NCBI GenBank assembly: GCA_025965975.1
Contig: JAOPVX010000048.1
Span: 1-56,268, forward strand
Reading direction: 5' to 3'
From: Mycobacterium sp.
Lineage (GTDB): Bacteria; Actinomycetota; Actinomycetes; Mycobacteriales; Mycobacteriaceae
Length of the DNA: 56,268 nt
Below the pieces are notes generated by a model, which ran no database searches, was not told the DNA's origin, and worked only from the letters and a program-made list of their open reading frames with translations. The position numbers were made by a program, and so were the translations under genes. Shown piece after piece: positions 40,910 to 49,629 of the stretch (position 1 is its first letter; every line of letters starts with the position of its first letter).

Positions 40910-42100
40910 CTACACACTTGCCAACCACCCGCTGTCGGGCAGCGGGTGGCGGAACAGCTCCGCGGCGTTTCGGTGGGTGATCCTCGCCGCGTCCTCGGCG
41001 GACAGGCGTGCGACGTTGCGTGCCACGACTTCCTGCGTGTCGGGCCACGTCGAGTCGGCATGCGGATAGTCGCTCTCGACGAGGATGCGTTCCGCCCCGA
41101 TCGCATCGAGCGCGCCGAACGCCGACGGGTCGTCGATCGAGCAGAACCAGAAGTTGCGCCGCAGCACCTCGCTGGGCAGCAGCTCGCTCTTCCACGACCC
41201 GCCCTCCTGTCCCGACCCGGAGTGGGCAAGGACGAAGTCGGCGCGATCGGCGAGCATCGCCACCCAGCCGAGGCCACCCTCGTCTAGCGTGATGTTCAGG
41301 CGCGGGAACCTCACCGGTATGCCCGACCACAGCCAATCCGCGCACGCGACAAGGGCATTGACGGGGAACAGCGTCGTGATGGTCTCGAACGGGGTGTCGG
41401 GCGCGGGGATCGGCGCCCACTGCGCCGAGCCGGTGTGCAAGCAGATGACGGTGCCGGTGTCCTCGCAGGCGGCGAGGAACGGATCCCACACGCCGGTGTG
41501 CAGGCTCGGCAGCCCGCATTGGGCGGGCAGCTCGGGGAAGCTGACGGCTTTGAATCCGCGCGCGGCGTTGCGCCGTATTTCCTCGGCCGCCAGCTGCGGG
41601 TCGGCCGGCCACGGCAGCTGCAGCGGGATGATCCGGTCCGGGTGGCTGCTGGCCCACACCTCGAGATGCCAGTCATTCCAGGCCCGCAGAACCGCAAGCC
41701 CCAGCTCGGGGTCGTCGCTCTTCCAGAACACCGTCCCCGAGAACCCAGCGATCAGCGACGGGAAGTTCACCGACGCCCAGATGCCCGCGAGGTCCATGTC
41801 GGCGATGCGAGCCTCGATATCCCAACAGCCGCGCCGCATTTCGTCGAACCGGGCGGCCTCCATGCTCCATTCCTCTTTCGGGCGCCCGACGACCGCGTTG
41901 AGCCCGATGTTCGGGTATTCGCGGTCTTCGTAGCGCCACACCTGGCGCCGGTCGGCGGTCTCGACGATCTTCGGCGCCCGCTCGGCGAGCGCCTTGGGGA
42001 GGCGGCCGTCGAACATGTCGCGTGGCTCGATGACGTGATCGTCAACTGAGATCAGGATGTGCTGTCGCTCCCGGGGCGTCGGGTCAGGCAGCAGCGCCAT
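40910..42100 (-). CDS. Amidohydrolase-2 family protein
   Basis: Protein of 396 residues from ATG 42100; in-frame ATGs at 42124 and 42181 are alternatives without better ribosome sites. TIM-barrel metal hydrolase: ILISVDDHVIEPRDMF (the DxH variant of the metal motif), IPLQLPWPAD, CLHTGSAQW and ILVESDYPHADSTWP. Members include decarboxylases and hydrolases of aromatic or cyclic substrates. It is first in the three-gene operon with the D-aminoacylase-like protein and P450 1. Confidence 0.88.
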   Translation of the reverse strand: MALLPDPTPRERQHILISVDDHVIEPRDMFDGRLPKALAERAPKIVETADRRQVWRYEDREYPNIGLNAVVGRPKEEWSMEAARFDEMRRGCWDIEARIADMDLAGIWASVNFPSLIAGFSGTVFWKSDDPELGLAVLRAWNDWHLEVWASSHPDRIIPLQLPWPADPQLAAEEIRRNAARGFKAVSFPELPAQCGLPSLHTGVWDPFLAACEDTGTVICLHTGSAQWAPIPAPDTPFETITTLFPVNALVACADWLWSGIPVRFPRLNITLDEGGLGWVAMLADRADFVLAHSGSGQEGGSWKSELLPSEVLRRNFWFCSIDDPSAFGALDAIGAERILVESDYPHADSTWPDTQEVVARNVARLSAEDAARITHRNAAELFRHPLPDSGWLASV

Positions 42101-42295
42101 AGTGACGACTATCGTCGCTTTCATCCGGCTGTCAATGCTATTTATGCAAAATAAGCGAGATTCGAAACCCCTCTTCATCACATTCGCCTGCTATGGATCA
42201 AGTGGCATGCGAACAGATTGGGTTGCGACGCGGTCACGGATGGGTACCTATCAGGGGATCACTGATCACAGCAGTCCCAAACATCACTATCGTCA

Positions 42296-42311
42296 CATCA
42301 GTCAACTGATG
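42296..42311. promoter_or_regulatory. Operator-like palindrome upstream of the DUF4185 gene
   Basis: CATCAGT-CA-ACTGATG, perfect 7-bp arms, 37 bp before the DUF4185 ATG and in the divergent region shared with the amidohydrolase operon. Nearby GATCACTGATCAC (42258-42270) is a second small dyad. A local regulator is not obvious. Confidence 0.5.
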
Positions 42312-42348
42312 ACGTCAATGCGACGTCGTGCCCCTGGAAAGGTGTGAG

Positions 42349-43797
42349 ATGTCGCCGCGTGCTCGAATCGCATCGATACCGGTGGCGCTGGCGGCCGCTA
42401 TCGGACTCAGCGTTGCGATCGGCGTCGCACCACCGGCGGCCGCCGACCCTTGCACAGGTGCTGCCGCAGCAGCCCAACCGCCTGCGGGCGCCGCGGCGAG
42501 TCCGTCCTTGCCCTCGACCGGCGGCCTACCGACAGGGCACAGGCCTCCTGGTGCGAATGCGCGCGCGCCGCTGCCCAAGCTGGGTCAGCTGCCGGCGGCT
42601 ATTCTCAACGCGTTTGTTCCACACTCGGCGCGAGTGCAGCAGCAGGCGGCGGTGGTGCCTGCGCCCAATCCTCCCGGCACGGCTAACCAACTGCCGCCAA
42701 ACGCTGCGCAGCCAGTTCCGGATGCAGCCGCGGCTCCGCCGCCGGCGCCGGCGGCGCCGCCTGGGACATCGCTCGTCGGTTGGGTGACCGGACCGGACAG
42801 CCCAAACGACACCATCGGACGTTTCGCCATCTCCGGGACCGACCTCGGGATCATGTGGGACAACGGCGATCCGGCCGACCATCAGGTACTCATGGCCTTC
42901 GGCGACACGTCCGGCTATTGCAGCGTCCCCGGCCACCAATGGCGGTACAACACGCTGTTCCGCAGCCAAGACGGTGCTCTGGCCAAAACAATCAGCGTGC
43001 CGAATGGCGCAGTCTCCAACAAATACTCCGGTTCGCCGCTATGGGCCCCTGGCATTTCCAAACAGATCATCGACAGCACCAAGTGGGCGCCATCAGAGAC
43101 GGGGATCATTCCCACCGCAGGCATCTCTGCCGGGCGAGCCCAATACCTCAACTTCATGTCCATCAAGAGTTGGGACGCCAACGGCGCATGGACGACGAAC
43201 TACTCGGCAATCGCAGTGTCTCCCGACAACGGTGAACACTGGGGCGTCTACCCAAGAACCGTCCGCACGCCCACACCGGACGGCGTCCCGGGCGCCCACT
43301 ACATGCCGGGGAACGAAAACTTCCAACAGGGCGCGTTCCTTCGGCCTGGACCCGGCGACCCTTACATCTACTCATTCGGCACACCGTCCGGACGCGGCGG
43401 TTCGGCCTATCTGGCGCGGGTTCTCCCAGGCTATGTCCCGGACCTCACCAAATACCAATACTGGAACTCCGACAGCAATTCCTGGGTGCCCACCAATCCG
43501 GCGGCCGCGACACCGGTGATCCCAGGCCCGGTGGGCGAACTGTCGGCCCAATTCAACACCTATCTCAAGCAATACCTGGTGCTGTACTGCAACGGCGCCA
43601 ACGATGTCGTGGCAAGGACGGCGCCGGCGCCGCAAGGACCGTGGGGTCCAGAGCAACTGCTCGTTCCGTCAATGCAGTTCCCTGGCGGCATCTATGCGCC
43701 GTTCCTCCACCCCTGGTCGACGGGTAAAGACCTGTACTTCAATCTGTCGGAATGGTCCTCATACAACGTGATGTTGATGAATACCGTGCTGCCATAG
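42349..43797 (+). CDS. Secreted DUF4185 protein, possible endo-D-arabinanase (GH183-like)
   Basis: Protein of 482 residues from ATG 42349, with GGAAAGG upstream. A signal peptide (cleavage likely after APPAAA) is followed by a Pro/Ala-rich linker (to about 140) and a five-bladed-propeller-like DUF4185 domain, e.g. LMAFGDTSGYC, GSPLWAPG and NFMSIKSW, ending SEWSSYNVMLM. DUF4185 members have been reported as endo-D-arabinanases acting on mycobacterial arabinan (from memory), so a role in envelope arabinan remodelling is possible but unproven for this sequence. Confidence 0.82.
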   Translation: MSPRARIASIPVALAAAIGLSVAIGVAPPAAADPCTGAAAAAQPPAGAAASPSLPSTGGLPTGHRPPGANARAPLPKLGQLPAAILNAFVPHSARVQQQAAVVPAPNPPGTANQLPPNAAQPVPDAAAAPPPAPAAPPGTSLVGWVTGPDSPNDTIGRFAISGTDLGIMWDNGDPADHQVLMAFGDTSGYCSVPGHQWRYNTLFRSQDGALAKTISVPNGAVSNKYSGSPLWAPGISKQIIDSTKWAPSETGIIPTAGISAGRAQYLNFMSIKSWDANGAWTTNYSAIAVSPDNGEHWGVYPRTVRTPTPDGVPGAHYMPGNENFQQGAFLRPGPGDPYIYSFGTPSGRGGSAYLARVLPGYVPDLTKYQYWNSDSNSWVPTNPAAATPVIPGPVGELSAQFNTYLKQYLVLYCNGANDVVARTAPAPQGPWGPEQLLVPSMQFPGGIYAPFLHPWSTGKDLYFNLSEWSSYNVMLMNTVLP

Positions 43798-43829
43798 CCG
43801 TTGCGTTCAGGCCGCCCCACAGGGGATTT

Positions 43830-45015
43830 CGCCCTGCACCAACATGGTCGGCGCTGTTGTTCACCAATTCGTCGGGACCGCGATCAGCGAGCAGCTGTTG
43901 GTCAGCGGGCGACACCATGCCTGTCAGGTCGCCGATGATCGCCGCGGGCAGAATCCGCGGATTCGCGCGCGCGCCCGTGAACAAGAGAGCGGCGCTGAGC
44001 AACGTGCCCCTAGCTGCTCTTGAATGCCTGATTCTTGTACAGCGAGGTGTTCAGGCTGTGCCACGCGATGGTCGGCACGATCGCATCGATCCGGGGGTCG
44101 GTCGCGGCGGCCACCAGTTGGATACCGCCGCCGTACGATGCGCCGACCATGCCGATCTTCGGATCGCCTGGGCCATTGAGATCGACCTCGGGCTGCGTCG
44201 CCAGCCAGCCGATGATCGCGGAAACGTCTTTGGCCTCGAAGTCCGGCGAGTCGATCTGCAACTGCCCACCCGAGTTCCATTCGCCGCGCGGGTCCCAGGT
44301 GACGACGTTGTAGCCGTCTTGGCGCAGCGGGAGGATCCCGATGACCTGGTTCGGCAGGAACTCGTCCTTCGCGGCCGCTGGGTTCGTCGCACCTGGGAGC
44401 GCCAGGCCGGGACCTTCGAGGATCGTCGGGGCCTGCTGCCCAGCCTTCACTCCAACCGCCGGCATGAAATGAACGTAGATGGGGGTGCCGTCGAATGAGA
44501 TCACCTTCACGTCCCGAGGCGCCGGGGTGCCTGCGGGCAGACCCGGCTGCAGCTGGTAACCGATGAGCGGATGGAGGACGTCGCCGATAAGCGGTATCTG
44601 CGCAATGAACCCAACGATCGGGGGGACGAAATTCGGTCCGATGACGGGCAGTAGCTGCAATCCCTCCAGCGGCGGCGTCTGCGGGCGGGCGACGACGGCG
44701 GCCAGCGCGGTGACGGTGGATGCCGCCGGACCGGCGTCACCGGACGTCGTCACCGGATTGACGCTTTTGTGAGGGTGGGGTCCGGCCGAACGACTCTTTC
44801 GCTGGAATCCGTTGACGCGGCGGCTTTTTCCTCCGCCGGCTGCTTGCTCTCCGACGACGACGTCCCCGGGCTCGATGTCGAGGAGTTCGTCGACGACGAC
44901 GCAGACCCGGATGTGCTCGACGGCTCGGCCGACGCGACTCCCTGTCCTACGAAAACGGCGACCCCGATTCCGAGAGCCGCCGCAAGTCCACCAATCCGCC
45001 CACGTACGCCCCAGC
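43830..45015 (-). pseudogene. Decayed secreted alpha/beta hydrolase (CocE/NonD-type)
   Basis: Segments of one protein appear in successive minus-strand frames. (1) ATG 45015, MGAGAYVG, then a frame shift. (2) A signal-like stretch GGLAAALGIGVAVFVGQGVA and a Ser-rich linker to about 44800. (3) The hydrolase core (44770 to 44010): YNVVTWDPRGEW, IGWLATQPE, and the nucleophile motif GMVGASYGGGIQ, ending NQAFKSS. (4) Another frame from about 44002: LLFTGARANPRILPAAII to about 43860. (5) A final trace MLVQGE. At least four lesions, so it is non-functional. Confidence 0.85.
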
Positions 45016-45026
45016 ACCCATGCCTA

Positions 45027-45072
45027 TGTACTTACCGTCGACAAGCGCGTGTACGTACCGTCGACAAGCGCG
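45027..45072 (+). repeat. Tandem 23-bp duplication
   Basis: Two adjacent 23-bp units (45027-45049 and 45050-45072) share TACCGTCGACAAGCGCG and differ at one base. Located between the hydrolase pseudogene and the phosphotransferase-like gene. Possibly a replication slippage product. Confidence 0.75.
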
Positions 45073-45159
45073 CCCCGTCTGCGGCTTGAGCGCATCGGCC
45101 TGGATTGCGTCGCAGAAGTCAATTTCGACGTCGGCTGCTGCGGGTGAAACGATCCGAGG

Positions 45160-45966
45160 GTGACCAACCTCGCGAGCGTCACACAAAACCAGCTGGAGCG
45201 GTGGGACCTGCGACGCGACGGCGAACCCACCAACGGGCCCCGATCGACGGTGCTGCCGGTGCGAACCTCCGACGGTGCGCCCGCGGTACTGAAGATCAGT
45301 TTTCCCGACGCGGAGTCCGAGCATGAGCACCTCACACTGCGGCGGTGGGGCGGCGACGGTGCGGTTCGGCTGCTCAGCGCGGACCCACCGCGCCGCGCCG
45401 TGCTTCTGGAGCGACTGCGTCCGCAGAGTCTGTCGATGCTGCCGGACGTCGAGGCGTGTGAGGTTGTGGCTGGGCTCTACCGCCGCCTCCACGTTCCGGC
45501 TCTGCCGCAATTGCGCACGCTCACTTCCTATCTCGGGGAGTGGACGAACGGCTTCGAGGCGCTCCCACGGAGCGCGGCGATCCCGCATCGGCTGGTGGAA
45601 CAGGCGATCGCGCTGAGCCGAGAATTGGCCACCGACCCGGCCAGCACCGGGCGCGTCGTTCACGGCAACCTTCATTACGGGAACGTGCTCGCGGCCGACC
45701 GTGAGCCGTGGCTGGTGATCGCTCCAAGGCCCATGAATGGCGATCCCCATTACGAGGTCGCGCCGATGTTGTGGAACCGGTGGGACGAGTTCAGCGGTCA
45801 GATCCGCGACGGCGTACGGCGTCGCTTCCACACGCTCGTCGACGCAACGAACTTCGACGAGGAACGCGCCCGAGCTTGGATCGTCGTCCGCGTGGTCCGC
45901 GAAGCAACCCGCGACCCCGCACGGGTGACCAAGTACGTGGCCCTGGCCAAGGCCGTGCAGGACTGA
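45160..45966 (+). CDS. Aminoglycoside/hydroxyurea phosphotransferase-like protein lacking catalytic aspartates
   Basis: Protein of 268 residues from GTG 45160, length typical of the APH(6)/hydroxyurea phosphotransferase family. The N-lobe lysine is in PAVLKISFPD. The catalytic loop, normally HGDLHxGNVL, reads HGNLHYGNVL (Asn170), and the metal-binding IDPK motif reads IAPR (Ala188). Both acidic residues are therefore lost while the rest of the fold motifs (GDPHYEVAPMLWNRW) is intact. It may be a pseudokinase with a binding role or an early inactive allele. Confidence 0.85.
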   Translation: MTNLASVTQNQLERWDLRRDGEPTNGPRSTVLPVRTSDGAPAVLKISFPDAESEHEHLTLRRWGGDGAVRLLSADPPRRAVLLERLRPQSLSMLPDVEACEVVAGLYRRLHVPALPQLRTLTSYLGEWTNGFEALPRSAAIPHRLVEQAIALSRELATDPASTGRVVHGNLHYGNVLAADREPWLVIAPRPMNGDPHYEVAPMLWNRWDEFSGQIRDGVRRRFHTLVDATNFDEERARAWIVVRVVREATRDPARVTKYVALAKAVQD

Positions 45967-46022
45967 GACAACGGCAGCGTATAACGGACAGTCGAGTGGA
46001 CCGAGAGTGATAGCGTGAGTCC

Positions 46023-46355
46023 ATGCTGTCGAGGACGAAACTGGTTGTCACCTCCGCCTGTCTGGCGTTGTCGCTGAGCACCGGAGCCGGGATCGCCTCG
46101 GCGCAACCCGATGCGAGCGCGATTATCAACTCAACGTGCACCTATCCGCAGGTGATCGCGGCGCTGAACGATCAATCACCTGCAACTGCCAACCAGCTCA
46201 ACGCAAACCCGTTGGCGGTTGCGTGGCTGCAAGGGCTCGTCGCCGCGCCGCCGGATCAGCGTGCGCGGATGGTCCATCAAGTGCAGGGCATTCCGGCGCT
46301 TCAGCCATACATCGGGGTGATCTACAACGTCGCCAATAGCTGCAACGGGTACTAA
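46023..46355 (+). CDS. Hemophore-related secreted protein
   Basis: Protein of 110 residues. A signal peptide (LVVTSACLALSLSTGAGIASA) is followed by a small helical domain with one cysteine near each end (STCTYPQVIAAL and ANSCNGY), the pattern of the mycobacterial hemophore-like family related to Rv0203. It may bind heme outside the cell. TAGCGT (a TANNNT box) lies 8 bp before the ATG and no ribosome site is visible, suggesting a very short leader. Confidence 0.82.
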   Translation: MLSRTKLVVTSACLALSLSTGAGIASAQPDASAIINSTCTYPQVIAALNDQSPATANQLNANPLAVAWLQGLVAAPPDQRARMVHQVQGIPALQPYIGVIYNVANSCNGY

Positions 46356-46446
46356 AGGCGCGCTGCTGCAGCGACTTTGTCGCTCGGAGGCTGGCACTTA
46401 GGAGCAGGCTCTACGATGCGTTCGCCGGGTCGCGTGATCCGAGCGG

Positions 46447-47796
46447 CTAGGCCTGAGCCGCACTGGCCGTTCGCGGCGATACGACTTCCCTGATTGCCCG
46501 CGCGCGTATACGAGCCCCGCGGCCCGGCACGAGGATCACGTGCTTGACCCTCTGCCGTTCGCCGGGGGCCGAAGTCGGGGCCAGCTCGACTCGACGCAGG
46601 ATCTCCCGAAGAACGACCCGCATCTCGACCATCGCGAAAGTCGCGCCGAGGCAACGGCGATTGCCGCCGCCGAACGGGAACCAGGTCGTCGGGCTCAGGG
46701 CCGCGCCGAGCATCCGGTCCGGGTCGAACCGGTCGGCATCGGGGTACAGCTCCGAATTGGAGTGCACAAGACCGATTCCGGGAACCACCATCACACCGGC
46801 GGGCAGTTGATAGCCGGCCAGCTCCACCGGCGCTTTCAACACGCGGCCGACGTCGAACACGACGGGCCGGATCCGCAATGTCTCCTTGGCCACCGCGTCG
46901 AGATAGTCGTCGCCGGCCGCATCGCCCGCCTGGGCCGCGTACCGCGCCTTGGCCAGAACCGACGGGTGACGGGTCAACCGTTCCAGTGCCCACGACAGCC
47001 CGGTCGCGGTTGTGTCGTGGCCAGCGACGAGCAGCGTCATCAGCTGATCGCGCAGTTCGCGGTCGCTGAGTGTGCGCCCGTCTTCGTCGGTGGCGCGAAC
47101 GAGCATGGCCAGCACGTCGGTGCGCTCGGCGACGCCAGGGTCGGCCCGACATTCGGCGATTTCGGCGTATAGCAACCGGTCGGCCTCTTCGATGCGTCGC
47201 CACACCCCTCGCCAGGGTCGGCGGCGCTGCAGCTCCGGGCGCGCGATCGCCAGCGACGCCAACGCGCCCACGTTGAGCAGCCGCGGCATGATGGCCCGCA
47301 GTGCGGCCAGCCGGGCTGGATCGCTGGCACCGATGACCGTGCGAAGGATCACCTCCAGCGTGATCTCGGACATCTTCGGCGACACCGCGAACGGTCGCCC
47401 GACCGGCCAGTCGGCGACGTTCGTCGCGGCGATCTCCGCCATCAGCTGGGCTTGTCTGGCAACCGCGTCGCGGTGAAACGGCGGAAGCATCAGACGGCGC
47501 CGGTCCCGGTGCGTGTCGTCGTCGATCACCAAGACTGAACTGTCGCCGAGTAGGCCACTCAACATCGCGTTGGCTTCGCCGGCATGAAAGACACTCGGGT
47601 CACCCGCGAACACCTTCTTGATCTCGGCCGGATCGGCCAGATACACCATCGGGGGGACCGTCGCGACGTGCAGGGTGAACACCTTGCCGTAGCGGCGCCC
47701 GCATGCGGCGACGAACCGCGGCCAGTGCCTCATCAAGAGCACCATCTGCACCAACGCGGGAAGCCGCGGTCCCGGTGGCAGCCCGATGTCGTTCAT
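46447..47796 (-). CDS. Cytochrome P450 (2), CYP135/138-like
   Basis: Protein of 449 residues starting MNDIGLPPGPRLPALVQ. Heme motif FGGGNRRCLGATFAMVEM with Cys382; I-helix LLVAGHDTTATGLSW; ExxR in KETLRIRPV. The proline-rich start and the RRLMLPPFH segment resemble the CYP135/136/138 group of mycobacteria (from memory). It stands alone on this strand. Substrate unknown. Confidence 0.93.
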   Translation of the reverse strand: MNDIGLPPGPRLPALVQMVLLMRHWPRFVAACGRRYGKVFTLHVATVPPMVYLADPAEIKKVFAGDPSVFHAGEANAMLSGLLGDSSVLVIDDDTHRDRRRLMLPPFHRDAVARQAQLMAEIAATNVADWPVGRPFAVSPKMSEITLEVILRTVIGASDPARLAALRAIMPRLLNVGALASLAIARPELQRRRPWRGVWRRIEEADRLLYAEIAECRADPGVAERTDVLAMLVRATDEDGRTLSDRELRDQLMTLLVAGHDTTATGLSWALERLTRHPSVLAKARYAAQAGDAAGDDYLDAVAKETLRIRPVVFDVGRVLKAPVELAGYQLPAGVMVVPGIGLVHSNSELYPDADRFDPDRMLGAALSPTTWFPFGGGNRRCLGATFAMVEMRVVLREILRRVELAPTSAPGERQRVKHVILVPGRGARIRARAIREVVSPRTASAAQA

Positions 47797-47977
47797 GATT
47801 GCCAGCCTACGAGCGGTACTGGCCGGTGAACAGTGCAGCGAGACTGCAGCCCGTTTGCCGCGATCGAGGCAGAAAACGCAGGAGTGGTTGGCAACCGATC
47901 AGGGTCAGGAGTACTGCCAGAAGGCCGAGAAAATGCACCCCGACTGGGGTCCTATTCCAGGGTGCAACTCAGAGTAG
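47795..47977 (+). CDS. Short ORF, doubtful
   Basis: 60 codons from ATG 47795, overlapping the divergent P450 start by 2 bp, to TAG at 47975-47977. The second half reads like protein (TQEWLATDQGQEYCQKAEKM, then HPDWGPIPGC), but the first half looks random and no ribosome site is evident. It could be a real small gene or the end of a decayed one. No family recognised. Confidence 0.3.
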   Translation: MIASLRAVLAGEQCSETAARLPRSRQKTQEWLATDQGQEYCQKAEKMHPDWGPIPGCNSE

Positions 47978-47990
47978 GACCCGCTGGTAA

Positions 47991-49478
47991 CTACCCCGCG
48001 GGCGGTAGCTGGCGAGGGCCGTCCGCGCCGCGCAGTTCTGGGTGTCCTTCCCGTTCCGTCAACATTTGATGACGCTCCACAGACGGCACCGCCGCCGCCG
48101 GTGGTGCGTGCGGCTCGACAGGCTCGGTGGCCACCGACCCGTGCTCTTCGGGCTGGACACTCACCCTCTGCGTGCGCTTGAGCGAGAAGTGAATCTCCTC
48201 CGTCTCCTCGAACACCTGGCGCGCGCCACGCAGCGGCTTGGTCGTGGTATCGATCGCGCTCGCGATGATCGGCGGCACGAACGGGCGGATCCATCGCGCC
48301 GCGGCCTTGGTGACGTCCGGGATCGTCGGGATCAGCGAGGTGCCCTCGCGGCGCGGCCCCACGGCTTCGGCCAGCGCCGGCAGGTTGTCAGATGTTTCTG
48401 CAGCGGCCAACTCCGCCGTCGGCTCGGAAACGCGCTCCGATTGCGCCTGCACCGGCGCCTCGAGCGACTCGACCACTCGGCGACGCTGCTGCTCGCGGTC
48501 GATCTCAGTCTGCGCTTCGACGGCGAGCCGCACACTGGCCAGTTGCTGCTCGGCCCACAGTGTTTCGACGGCCGCGCGAACTTCGGCACGCTTGACCGCG
48601 ATCGTCGCGTCGGCCTCAAGCTCCGCGCGCTCGACCTCGGCGCGGGCGGCCGCCCCGCGATCCTGGCTTGTCTGGCCACGCCACAGCCTCAGGAGCAGCG
48701 GTAAGAGGATCAGCAGCACGAAGAACGCGATTGTCCCCAGTCGCAGCAGCATCGCGCCGGGGCTCGCGAAGGTGTGGTCGTTCATCGCCGTCCAGCGCGC
48801 GCCGAGGCCGTGGTCGACGTCTTTCATCGCGGTCGTGCGCACCTGCTCCAGCGCCTGTTTACGTGCGGCCATCTCGGAATCGAGCCCGGGCGCCACGCGG
48901 TCGCGGTTGGCTACGGCGTTGTCCAGCTGTCGCTGGGTGTCGGCGAGAAATTCCGTCGCCGTTCGCGTTTCGGGCCCGGCGCCGGGCACGCCGGTGATGT
49001 GGGTCTGCGGGCAGGCAGGCGAGGGGTTGTACTCACAGCGCGCGACGATGAGCGCTTCGTCGCGCTGGCGGCTGGTGTCTTCCACCGCGGCGTCGAGTGC
49101 GGTGCGCGCCTGACGCGTTCGGTCAAGCTCGGCCGAAGCCTGCGCGACGGCGGGTGTGGAGTCGGCACTGCGTGCGGCGCGCTCATCGAGAAGACGGTCG
49201 ATCGAGCCGGAGAAGAGCACGACGGCGGCGAGTTCACCGACGACGACGCCGACGGCGGCCCCGACGGCTGCACGTCCGGCGACGCCGGACCAGCCGCGAG
49301 TCGGGCCGCTGGCGATCGCCCAGCTCACCGCGCCAACCAAAAGGCCAAAGACCAGCGTCAGCGGCACGATGACCACCATCGGCACGTGCGTCGCTTCCGC
49401 AATGGCCAGGGTCGACACCAGCCAGGCCAGCGCCGCGCCGAGCAACGTCAGCGAGTGAGCAATTCTGTTGGCAGACAT
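47991..49478 (-). CDS. DUF4407 membrane protein
   Basis: Protein of 495 residues from ATG 49478 with GGAG at a good distance (an ATG at 49493 has none). Membrane spans lie near the N-terminus (about 8-30, 35-60 and 70-95), then a long coiled-coil extracytoplasmic region with two cysteines (VARCEYNPSPACPQ), another span (TIAFFVLLILLPLLLRLW) and a long charged cytoplasmic coiled-coil tail. Size and topology fit DUF4407. Function unknown. Confidence 0.85.
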   Translation of the reverse strand: MSANRIAHSLTLLGAALAWLVSTLAIAEATHVPMVVIVPLTLVFGLLVGAVSWAIASGPTRGWSGVAGRAAVGAAVGVVVGELAAVVLFSGSIDRLLDERAARSADSTPAVAQASAELDRTRQARTALDAAVEDTSRQRDEALIVARCEYNPSPACPQTHITGVPGAGPETRTATEFLADTQRQLDNAVANRDRVAPGLDSEMAARKQALEQVRTTAMKDVDHGLGARWTAMNDHTFASPGAMLLRLGTIAFFVLLILLPLLLRLWRGQTSQDRGAAARAEVERAELEADATIAVKRAEVRAAVETLWAEQQLASVRLAVEAQTEIDREQQRRRVVESLEAPVQAQSERVSEPTAELAAAETSDNLPALAEAVGPRREGTSLIPTIPDVTKAAARWIRPFVPPIIASAIDTTTKPLRGARQVFEETEEIHFSLKRTQRVSVQPEEHGSVATEPVEPHAPPAAAVPSVERHQMLTEREGHPELRGADGPRQLPPAG

Positions 49479-49629
49479 GGAAACTCCAAACATCTCCAGG
49501 ACTTATCCCGGCGTGAAAGGGGCGCGGGCCCACTCGTGTCGGCCAAGCAGATTCGACTCCCCCACATCGCGCCATCACGCCGGGTGCGAATACCCGAGAT
49601 TCTCTCATAGCGCCGATCGGTGCGCGTCA

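Noticed and set aside
38903-41287. 794-codon open frame on the plus strand
   Set aside because: Antisense of the P450 and amidohydrolase genes; Arg/His-rich with no domain, a common artefact in GC-rich DNA.
44947-45831. 294-codon minus-strand frame opposite the phosphotransferase-like gene
   Set aside because: Antisense shadow; the plus-strand product has clear family motifs.
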